Below, one piece after another: positions 1 to 6,312 of a DNA stretch of 16,274 bases. The notes beneath the pieces are model-generated. The model saw nothing but the letters and a program-made list of their open reading frames with translations. It searched no databases and was not told the DNA's origin. The translations under genes and the position numbers were made by a program. Position 1 is the first letter of the stretch. The number at the start of each line of letters is the position of its first letter. Origin of the DNA: Chloroflexi bacterium RBG_13_53_26 (GTDB lineage: Bacteria; Chloroflexota; Dehalococcoidia; UBA2247; RBG-13-53-26); contig MGMW01000079.1 in the NCBI GenBank assembly GCA_001795035.1, positions 1-16,274 on the forward strand, read 5' to 3'.

Positions 1-1
1 C

Positions 2-301
2 GGTTTGGTGAATAAGGCCGTGCCGGCAGATAAGCTGGATGAGGAGACGCTGAAGTTGGCGAAGGCCATAGCTCTTCTTCCCCGCGATGGCATCGCCATC
101 GGCAAGGCAACCCGCCATATTATCTACGATCGGATAGGACTGATCAGCGACTTCATACCCGCGTACATTTCGCATACTCTCTTCACTAACCTGAGATGGG
201 AAGATGATGAATTCAACTTCTTCAAGGAGAGAAGGGACAAGGGCAGTGCCAGAGATGCCTTCCATGCAAGGGATCAACGCTACAAGAGCCTGGGGTTATA
301 G
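2..301 (+). CDS. Enoyl-CoA hydratase/isomerase (crotonase) family protein, 3' end only
   Basis: The reading frame is open from the left edge of the window, so the start and the catalytic core lie outside. The first visible residues read GLVNKAVPADKLDEETLKLA. This matches the segment after the crotonase core, where family members carry GLVN-hV-P followed by a helix ending in K-A. The remaining ~80 residues are a helical, charged C-terminal tail, as in enoyl-CoA hydratases that trimerise through this region. The family acts on acyl-CoA thioesters in fatty-acid or aromatic acid metabolism, but substrate choice cannot be judged from the tail. A TAG stop ends the gene, and a strong terminator 45 bp downstream closes the unit. 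It is therefore not part of the prs operon. The TTG at position 5 is an internal Leu codon, not a start. Confidence 0.75.
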   Translation, partial: GLVNKAVPADKLDEETLKLAKAIALLPRDGIAIGKATRHIIYDRIGLISDFIPAYISHTLFTNLRWEDDEFNFFKERRDKGSARDAFHARDQRYKSLGL

Positions 302-346
302 GAACAGTACAAGCTCGTCCTTTGCTTTGGAAAGATATGCGCCACG

Positions 347-386
347 AAACGATAGGTTTCGCACGTGCGAAGCCTATCGTTTTTTC
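347..386 (+). terminator. Strong intrinsic terminator after the crotonase-family gene
   Basis: The arm AAACGATAGG (347-356) pairs with CCTATCGTTT (373-382). Between them lies the self-complementary TTCGCACGTGCGAA (358-371), with a T-G pair bridging the two blocks. The whole 36 bases can therefore fold on themselves with almost no mismatch. A run of six T (380-385) follows the plus-strand side. The minus-strand side lacks a comparable T run, so termination should act mainly on plus-strand transcripts. Confidence 0.88.
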
Positions 387-420
387 CTCGTTGAACTCGT
401 TTTTCGGCTGAAATTCGCTG

Positions 421-429
421 TGTTATACT
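421..429 (+). promoter_or_regulatory. Extended -10 promoter for the prs-secA-polX operon
   Basis: TGTTATACT contains a TG one base ahead of TATACT (424-429), the extended -10 arrangement. No good -35 box sits at the right spacing; T-rich TTTTCG lies about 17 bp upstream. It is downstream of the terminator and 33 bp before the prs start. A Shine-Dalgarno GGAGGG at 451-456 follows, six bases before the ATG. Confidence 0.6.
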
Positions 430-462
430 GGGCTGTCAAGAGCTAATTTCGGAGGGTCTTTC

Positions 463-1416
463 ATGATTGACGAATTGAAGGTATTTACCGGCAATGCCCA
501 CCCTGCTCTAGCCCAAGGAATTTCCGATTACCTGGGGATACCTTTGGGGAAGGCAGAGGTCAGTGAATTTGCCAATGAGAACACATTCGTTCGCATCCTT
601 GAGAGCGTCAGAGAAAGGGATGTTTTTGTCGTCCAGCCAATCTGCTCACCGGTGAACAGGAGTCTGATGGAACTCCTGATCATGCTCGATGCGGTGAAAC
701 GTGCCTCGGCAGGGAGGATAACCGCGGTGGTTCCCTACTATGGTTACAGCCGCACCGACAAGAAGGATCAACCGCGTGTCCCGATAACGGCAAGGCTCGT
801 AGCCGACCTCATCACTGTAGCAGGAGCCAACAGACTGCTGACCATGGACCTGCACGCCGGACAGATTCAGGGCTTCTTTCAAATACCTGTGGACGAACTC
901 ACCGCCCTCCACCTTATCAGCCGCTATTTCAAGAAAAAGGCAATTGAAAACCTTGTAGTGGTGGCCACCGATATCGGAATTTCCAAGAGGGCGCGGGACC
1001 TGGCGGAAAGGCTCAACGCTCCATTGGCTATTATCGAGAAGAGGAGAGTGTCAAATACTGGCAAAGCCGAAACTCTCAATGTTATTGGTGAAGTGAAGGG
1101 AATGCGCGTTCTAACTGTAGACGATGAGATAGACACGGCAGGATCGCTTGTTGGTGCGGTAACTGCCCTGCACCAACAGGGGGCAAAGGAAATCTACGCC
1201 TGCTGCACTCATGCGGTGCTGTCTGGAGCGGCAATGGAGAATATTCAATCCTGCCCGGTGAAGGAAGTGGTGGTTACGGACACTATCCCAATCACCGGGA
1301 ACAGGAAGATAAAGAAGATCACCGTACTGTCCGTGGCACCTCTCCTGGGAGAATCAATCCATCGCATCCACACCGGTCTATCTATGGGTGCTATGTTCGA
1401 AGAATTCGAGGGGTAG
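463..1416 (+). CDS. prs: Ribose-phosphate pyrophosphokinase (PRPP synthase)
   Basis: This cytoplasmic enzyme transfers pyrophosphate from ATP to ribose 5-phosphate, making PRPP for purine, pyrimidine, histidine, tryptophan and NAD synthesis. The 317 residues match the usual class I bacterial length. Visible landmarks are the ATP-site segment YYGYSRTDKKDQPR (about 89-102), His131 in the DLHAGQIQGFF metal and ribose segment, the catalytic-loop Lys193-Arg194 in IIEKRR, and the PRPP-binding loop VDDEIDTAGS (219-228). The C-terminus SVAPLLGESI is typical. The start is the ATG six bases after GGAGGG. The segment at residues 170-177 reads DIGISKRA where many homologues have a double glycine. The gene opens an operon with secA, whose start lies 10 nt after the prs stop, and polX. 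Identification is secure. Confidence 0.96.
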   Translation: MIDELKVFTGNAHPALAQGISDYLGIPLGKAEVSEFANENTFVRILESVRERDVFVVQPICSPVNRSLMELLIMLDAVKRASAGRITAVVPYYGYSRTDKKDQPRVPITARLVADLITVAGANRLLTMDLHAGQIQGFFQIPVDELTALHLISRYFKKKAIENLVVVATDIGISKRARDLAERLNAPLAIIEKRRVSNTGKAETLNVIGEVKGMRVLTVDDEIDTAGSLVGAVTALHQQGAKEIYACCTHAVLSGAAMENIQSCPVKEVVVTDTIPITGNRKIKKITVLSVAPLLGESIHRIHTGLSMGAMFEEFEG

Positions 1417-1426
1417 TTCAGAAGAG

Positions 1427-4033
1427 ATGTTGAAGTGGTTGGGCAGCCTGGTTGATTCCAACGAGAGAGAGCTAAAACGGCTGCAGCCCCTGGTTGCCAG
1501 GATAAACGCCCTGGAGCCAGAATTCGAGGGTCTTACCAGCGCAGAACTGCGCAGCAAGACCGATCAGCTCAAAGCCCGTTACCAAGATAAGAACAAGCTC
1601 GATGAACTCCTCCCCGAGGCTTTTGCCGCCGTGCGGGAGGCAGCCAGGCGCACCATCGGTCTGCGTCATTTTGACGTGCAACTGGTGGGGGGAATCGTCC
1701 TTCATCAGGGAAAGATCGCAGAAATGAAGACCGGGGAGGGGAAGACGCTGGTGGCTACCCTGCCTTTGTACCTCAACTCCATAACTGGTCAGGGATGTCA
1801 TCTGGTCACCGTCAACGACTATCTGGCAAAGCGTGATTGCCATTGGATGGGTCCTATCTATCATGCATTGGGAGTAAGCGTGGCCACCATCCAACATCAG
1901 GATCAGTCAAACACCCAGCCTTCGTCTCTTGTTTACGATCCCGAGTATGAATCCGAAGACCAGAGGTGGCACCACCTGCGACCTGTCTCCCGGCGGGAAG
2001 CGTACCAGGCTGATATCACCTATGGCACCAACAATGAGTTTGGCTTCGATTACCTGCGAGACAACATGGTGCTCGACCTTTCACATTGTGCACAGCGCCC
2101 CTTGAACTATGCCATAGTGGACGAGGTGGACTATATTCTCATCGATGAAGCCCGCACCCCTCTAATCATCAGCGGCGCGGCTGAAGAATCGGCACAGAAG
2201 TATGCCATCTTCGCACAGCTTGTGCCCCAGTTGGTGAAAGAATCGGACTATACCGTAGACGAGAAATCGAGATCGGTTGCTCTTACCGACAACGGCATAG
2301 GCAAGGTCGAGAAGCTGCTCAAGAAAGATGGACTGCTCAAGGCACCCAACCTTTACGATCCCAGCAATTATGCCCTTACACATTACCTTGAGAGCGCTCT
2401 CAAAGCCCACGTTCTCTTCAGGAGAGACAAGGACTACGTCGTAACTAAGGGAAAGGATGGGCCAGAGGTTGTCATCGTCGATGAGTTCACCGGGCGGCTG
2501 ATGCCGGGGCGAAGATACTCTGAAGGGCTGCACCAGGCGATAGAGGCAAAAGAGCGGGTAAAAGTACAGCGAGAGAGCGTGACACTGGCAACTATTACTT
2601 TTCAGAACTACTTCAGGCTTTACAAGAAGCTGGCTGGGATGACAGGCACGGCAGCTACAGAGGCCGAGGAGTTCAGCAGAATATACAAGCTTGAGGTGGT
2701 GACCATTCCCACTAACAAAGAGATGATTCGTGAAGATTACCCTGATCAAATATACAAAACAGAAGAGGCCAAGTTTCGCGCCGTATGCAATGAAGTAGAG
2801 AAGCTCTATACCGAGCAGCGCCCGGTTCTGATAGGTACCACTTCCATCGAGGCTTCGGAACGCCTCAGCGAACTGCTGCAGAGGAGGGGGGTACTCCACC
2901 AAGTACTGAACGCAAAACATCACGAGAAAGAAGCCCACATCATCGCGCAAGCGGGCAAGCCAGGGGCAGTGACAGTGGCAACCAATATGGCTGGACGGGG
3001 TGTCGACATCATCCTGGGCGGGAATCCTGAGGAACGGGACAAAGAGGAGTGGCTGTCAGACCACAACAAGGTGGTAGCTCTCGGTGGTCTCCATATAGTA
3101 GGCACTGAGAGACACGAAGCCAGGCGCATTGACAACCAGCTCCGCGGTCGTTCAGGGCGCCAGGGTGATCAGGGGAGTTCTCGCTTCTATATTTCCCTCG
3201 ACGATGATGTGGTGCGTCGTTTTGGAGGCGACAGAATCAGAGGGATCATGAACTGGGCCGGAATTGACGACAATGTTCCTATAGAGCATTCGTTGGTGAA
3301 CAAGGCTATCGAGAGTTCTCAGGTTCGAGTTGAGGGCCATCACTTTGAAATCCGCAAGCATCTAGTTGATTACGATGACGTGGTGAATAAACATCGAGAG
3401 GTTATCTACGAAGAACGAAAGAAAATCCTCAACAACACTGATATCAAAACCCATATCCAGTCCATGATTCGCGATGAACTCAGCCAGCTCGTGGCAGCAC
3501 GTATTGATGGAGAGCAACCTGACATAGATGGCTTACTGGAAGACGCAAATCGAATTATGCCTCTACCTCCCGAGCTAAACAGCCAGACAATCTCACAGTT
3601 GCGCCCAGAAGAGATCGAGGGAAAACTGATCGAATATGCAGCCTCTCTATATGAGAAAAAAGAAGAGGAGATCGGTGCCAACAACATGCGCATACTGGAG
3701 CGCCTGGTGATGCTGCGGGTCATGGACAACCTGTGGACAGAACACTTGACCATGATGGACCACATGCGCCAGGGAATTGGCTTGCAGGCTGTAGGACAAA
3801 GCGACCCTTTGGTTGCCTACAAGAAAGAGGGGCACGCTCTTTTCCAGAGTCTTCTGGCCAACATTCAGCATGACCTGGTAAACACCATCTACCGTGTGGA
3901 TATCGTGAAGAAAGAGACCACAAAGGCAGAGGCCAACAAACGGAATGCGGTTCCTGCCAACAAGACCATAGGTCGCAATGACCCCTGTCCCTGCGGCAGC
4001 GGCAAGAAATACAAGAAGTGCTGCGGCAAATGA
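1427..4033 (+). CDS. secA: Preprotein translocase ATPase SecA
   Basis: SecA is the cytoplasmic motor that binds preproteins and pushes them through the SecYEG channel using ATP. With the ATG at 1427 the protein has 868 residues and begins MLKWLGSLVDSNERELK, like other SecA proteins. An upstream in-frame ATG at 1388 would overlap prs and add 13 atypical residues, so I rejected it. Domain signs in order are Walker A MKTGEGKT (100-107), the DEAR box (240-243) within VDEVDYILIDEARTPLII, the second helicase core with TNMAGRGVDIILGG, GRSGRQGDQG, the helical scaffold and wing, and a C-terminal zinc-binding tail with Cys854, Cys856, Cys865 and Cys866. About 25-30 extra residues (156-188) precede RREAYQADITYG compared with E. 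coli SecA. The Shine-Dalgarno is weak, so translation is probably coupled to prs. Confidence 0.97.
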   Translation: MLKWLGSLVDSNERELKRLQPLVARINALEPEFEGLTSAELRSKTDQLKARYQDKNKLDELLPEAFAAVREAARRTIGLRHFDVQLVGGIVLHQGKIAEMKTGEGKTLVATLPLYLNSITGQGCHLVTVNDYLAKRDCHWMGPIYHALGVSVATIQHQDQSNTQPSSLVYDPEYESEDQRWHHLRPVSRREAYQADITYGTNNEFGFDYLRDNMVLDLSHCAQRPLNYAIVDEVDYILIDEARTPLIISGAAEESAQKYAIFAQLVPQLVKESDYTVDEKSRSVALTDNGIGKVEKLLKKDGLLKAPNLYDPSNYALTHYLESALKAHVLFRRDKDYVVTKGKDGPEVVIVDEFTGRLMPGRRYSEGLHQAIEAKERVKVQRESVTLATITFQNYFRLYKKLAGMTGTAATEAEEFSRIYKLEVVTIPTNKEMIREDYPDQIYKTEEAKFRAVCNEVEKLYTEQRPVLIGTTSIEASERLSELLQRRGVLHQVLNAKHHEKEAHIIAQAGKPGAVTVATNMAGRGVDIILGGNPEERDKEEWLSDHNKVVALGGLHIVGTERHEARRIDNQLRGRSGRQGDQGSSRFYISLDDDVVRRFGGDRIRGIMNWAGIDDNVPIEHSLVNKAIESSQVRVEGHHFEIRKHLVDYDDVVNKHREVIYEERKKILNNTDIKTHIQSMIRDELSQLVAARIDGEQPDIDGLLEDANRIMPLPPELNSQTISQLRPEEIEGKLIEYAASLYEKKEEEIGANNMRILERLVMLRVMDNLWTEHLTMMDHMRQGIGLQAVGQSDPLVAYKKEGHALFQSLLANIQHDLVNTIYRVDIVKKETTKAEANKRNAVPANKTIGRNDPCPCGSGKKYKKCCGK

Positions 4034-5749
4034 ATGAAGAACAGCGAAGTCGCCCAGGTATTTCAGGACATCGCTGACCTCCTTGAACTCAAGGGCGAAA
4101 CCCTCTTCAAAGTCAGGGCATACCAGAAGGCCGTCCGCTCCATCGAGCATCTGCCAGTGGAGTTGGCGCAACTCACAAAGGAAGGCAAGCTGAGAGAAGT
4201 CCCCGGAATAGGGGATGCGATCGAGAAAAAGATCGTAGAATTGTTGACTACCGGACGCCTCAAGTACTACGAAGACCTTCGATCTGAATTTCCCGAAGGA
4301 ATCATCTCACTGCTCCAGGTGCCGGGCATCGGCCCCAAAACAGCCATGCGGCTTTCAACCGAACTCGGGATAAAGTCATTAGAGGATCTCGAGGCAGCAA
4401 TCGTCGATGGCAGAGTGGTCGGATTGTCCCGCCTCGGTGAGAAGACAGCCGAGAATATTCTGCGCCACCTCAGGTCGGTGCGCACCAAGGAACAAAGGAT
4501 TCCCATTGGCACAGCTCTTCCCCTGGCTGAAGATATCATGATGTCCCTCCAGCAGCATTCCCAGATACGCAATCTCACTCCTGCAGGAAGTCTACGTCGC
4601 TTTAATGAGACAATAGGAGACATCGATCTCATGGGGACTGCAGATGATGGCGAGGCAGTCATTGCGGCCTTCACCAGGCTACCTCAAGTGAAGGAGGTAC
4701 TGGCCAAAGGTGGGACCAAGGCAAGTGTGGTCACTCATCGGGATCTTCAGGTGGACCTTCGAGTAGTAGAGCACGACGCCTTCGGCTCACTACTCCAGTA
4801 TTTTACGGGAAGCAAGCAGCACAACATCGTGCTGAGAGAAAGAGGACAGCGGCAGGGACTCAAACTGAGCGAATATGGTATCACCGACCTCCAGAATGGG
4901 AGATTGGAGAAATTCGCAGCAGAGGAGGACTTTTACCATCGGCTAGGGCTCCAGTTTATCCCACCGGAATTGCGAGAGGGGCAACACGAAATTGAAAGAG
5001 CGGCAGAGAACAGTATCCCGGAGCTGCTGGGTATTTCGGACATAAAAGGGGACCTTCATATTCATACAGAGTGGAGCGATGGGCGTGACTCAATAGAAGC
5101 TATGGCCACAGGTGCTCGCAACCTGGGGTATCAGTACATAGCGGTAACCGACCATTCCAGAGGTCTGGGAATTGCGCATGGCTTGAATGAAGAACGCTTA
5201 AGAGAACAAATGCTAGAAATCGGAAGGCTAAATGAAAGGCTGGAGGGCATCCATATCCTTACCGGCACAGAGGTAGATATCCGCGCTGATGGCAGCCTTG
5301 ACTTCGCCGATGAGCTTCTTAGAGAACTCGACGTGGTGATCGCTGCAGTCCATTCTTCCATGGGGCAAGATCAAGACAGAATGACTCAAAGGGTTCTTAG
5401 AGCGATAGAGAACCCCCACGTGGATATGATTGCCCACCCCACATGCAGGCTGCTGGGCCAACGAGAGCCTGTCGCTCTGGACTCAGAGACCGTTTTCCGC
5501 GCTGCAGCCCAAACCGGCACAGCCCTGGAGATCAACGCCATGCCAGATCGCCTTGATCTCAGGGATATCCATATCTTCAGGGCAAGGGAACTTGGCGTAA
5601 AGCTTGCTCTAGGCACCGATGCTCATAGCACCGAGCACTTGCTGTACATGCGATTCGGTATGGGGATGGCCCGTCGCGGCTGGTGCGAAGCCAAGCATAT
5701 CCTGAACACTCTGTCAGTAGAAGAAGTCTTAGCATCCCTGGCACAATGA
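4034..5749 (+). CDS. polX: DNA polymerase X with C-terminal PHP domain (PolX)
   Basis: Bacterial PolX fills short gaps in DNA and, through its PHP domain, has metal-dependent 3'-5' exonuclease activity. It acts in base-excision and related repair. The 571 residues have the standard layout. An N-terminal helix-hairpin-helix 8-kDa domain comes first (about 1-75), followed by HhH motifs VPGIGDAI and VPGIGPKTA. The nucleotidyltransferase palm has GSLRR (185-189) and the catalytic aspartates Asp196, Asp198 and Asp241. The PHP domain (about 338-571) has metal-site motifs DLHIHTEWSDG (His342, His344), AVTDHS, GTEVDI, AAVHSS, IAHPT and GTDAHS (Asp529, His531). All catalytic residues appear intact. 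The ATG follows the secA stop directly (TGAATG) without a clear Shine-Dalgarno, which implies translational coupling. The gene ends with tandem stops TGA TAG. No T-rich terminator follows. Confidence 0.95.
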   Translation: MKNSEVAQVFQDIADLLELKGETLFKVRAYQKAVRSIEHLPVELAQLTKEGKLREVPGIGDAIEKKIVELLTTGRLKYYEDLRSEFPEGIISLLQVPGIGPKTAMRLSTELGIKSLEDLEAAIVDGRVVGLSRLGEKTAENILRHLRSVRTKEQRIPIGTALPLAEDIMMSLQQHSQIRNLTPAGSLRRFNETIGDIDLMGTADDGEAVIAAFTRLPQVKEVLAKGGTKASVVTHRDLQVDLRVVEHDAFGSLLQYFTGSKQHNIVLRERGQRQGLKLSEYGITDLQNGRLEKFAAEEDFYHRLGLQFIPPELREGQHEIERAAENSIPELLGISDIKGDLHIHTEWSDGRDSIEAMATGARNLGYQYIAVTDHSRGLGIAHGLNEERLREQMLEIGRLNERLEGIHILTGTEVDIRADGSLDFADELLRELDVVIAAVHSSMGQDQDRMTQRVLRAIENPHVDMIAHPTCRLLGQREPVALDSETVFRAAAQTGTALEINAMPDRLDLRDIHIFRARELGVKLALGTDAHSTEHLLYMRFGMGMARRGWCEAKHILNTLSVEEVLASLAQ

Positions 5750-5794
5750 TAGAATACACCGAAGCGCAATCCGCCCAAGGTAAGACTCTTTCTA

Positions 5795-5824
5795 TTGACC
5801 AGGCTGGATTCTCTCGTTTAACAT
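5795..5824 (+). promoter_or_regulatory. Probable promoter of the small XRE gene, giving a leaderless mRNA
   Basis: TTGACC (5795-5800) and TAACAT (5819-5824) are separated by 18 bp. The predicted transcription start, about seven bases after the -10, falls at roughly 5831. That is just before or at the ATG at 5834. There is no Shine-Dalgarno ahead of that ATG, which fits a leaderless transcript. Confidence 0.5.
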
Positions 5825-5833
5825 AGCTTGTTC

Positions 5834-6076
5834 ATGAAAAGAAAGCAGCTAAGGTGGGATAGTGAGCAAATCCGCGCTCTGCGACAGCATTTGGGCTTCA
5901 CCCAACAGCAGATGGCTGATGAACTGGGCACTCGACAGCAGACCATCAGCGAGTGGGAGACAGGGATGTACGAGCCTCGCGGTACCTCTTCAACCCTGCT
6001 TACCATGATTGCCGAGAAGGCAAGTTTCGACTACGAAACGACGCCCGCTCGGAAAACAAAGCCCCGAAAAGCTTGA
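5834..6076 (+). CDS. Small XRE-family helix-turn-helix DNA-binding protein
   Basis: This 80-residue protein is almost entirely one Cro/C1-type helix-turn-helix domain. IRALRQHLGFTQQQMADELG (about 12-31) forms the first two helices. TRQQTISEWETGMYEPRG supplies the recognition helix and the conserved W-E-x-G. A basic tail (KTKPRKA) ends it. Such small proteins bind DNA as dimers, either as autonomous regulators or as antitoxins. No toxin-like partner is next to it, so I favour a regulator. A TTG six bases upstream (5828) is in frame and would add two residues. I chose the ATG because the likely transcription start lies at about 5831. The -35 box of the next promoter overlaps the stop codon, which places this protein well for control of the downstream unit; that role is inference. 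Confidence 0.8.
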   Translation: MKRKQLRWDSEQIRALRQHLGFTQQQMADELGTRQQTISEWETGMYEPRGTSSTLLTMIAEKASFDYETTPARKTKPRKA

Positions 6077-6101
6077 CGTGATACACGTAACCGTGTAGAA
6101 T
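6073..6101 (+). promoter_or_regulatory. Strong sigma-70-type promoter upstream of the DUF2851 gene
   Basis: TTGACG (6073-6078) and TAGAAT (6096-6101) are separated by exactly 17 bp, the best promoter match in the window. The -35 box covers the TGA stop of the XRE gene (6074-6076). The spacer holds a small inverted repeat ACACG-taac-CGTGT, and GCTTGA/TCAAGC flank the whole element, so the promoter has dyad symmetry that could serve as an operator. Transcription should start near 6108. Confidence 0.7.
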
Positions 6102-6107
6102 CAAGCA

Positions 6108-6312
6108 CATGGTAGCAGGGGAGTACATATCCCACAGAATAGGTCAATAGCGAGCGCCAAATGCTTCCAGCGACCGTTGTCCACCACAACCCGTACTCTG
6201 TGGGACAGGCACCCCAGCGATGACTGAACTCATATCCTCAATCAAGCAACCGGAGGTCTAAGGAGAGACAGGTCTCCGCCAATATCGCCTCGAGGCAGAA
6301 CCGAGAGGATAA
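6108..6312 (+). promoter_or_regulatory. Structured leader or small RNA of unknown family
   Basis: About 205 nt lie between the promoter and the TTG start of the DUF2851 gene, without a credible reading frame. Pairings I can see are GCAGGGG (6115-6121) with CCCCAGC (6212-6218), with one A-A mismatch; TCCCACAGA (6130-6138) with TCTGTGGGA (6197-6205), nine perfect pairs; GTTGT (6176-6180) with ACAAC (6186-6190); CGGAG (6251-6255) with CTCCG (6274-6278); and CCTCG (6288-6292) with CGAG (6302-6305), which lies over the Shine-Dalgarno. I could not match it to T-box, TPP, SAM, FMN, cobalamin, glycine, SRP, RNase P or tmRNA signatures. It may be a regulatory leader for the next gene or an independent RNA. 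There is no T-rich terminator inside it. Confidence 0.4.

Noticed and set aside
391..396. TTGAAC as the -35 box of the prs promoter
   Set aside because: It is 27 bp from the -10, which is too far. The extended -10 motif explains the promoter better.
204..446. An 80-codon frame overlapping the crotonase end, terminator and prs promoter
   Set aside because: It reads through the terminator hairpin and promoter, and the first half is out of frame within a recognised gene.
1388..1426. Upstream ATG extension of SecA
   Set aside because: It overlaps prs and encodes residues unlike SecA. The ATG at 1427 gives the standard MLKWLG start.
2162..2950. A 262-codon minus-strand open frame inside secA
   Set aside because: It is antisense to conserved SecA helicase sequence, and its composition (long Leu, Cys and Ser runs) is that of a shadow frame.
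5834..6076. Antitoxin of a toxin-antitoxin pair
   Set aside because: The HTH fold would allow it, but the upstream gene is polX and the downstream stretch is non-coding. No toxin-like small gene is present.
6102..6312. RNase P RNA, SRP RNA, tmRNA or a T-box
   Set aside because: An ACAGAA string and several helices prompted a look, but the diagnostic conserved blocks of each of these RNAs are absent.
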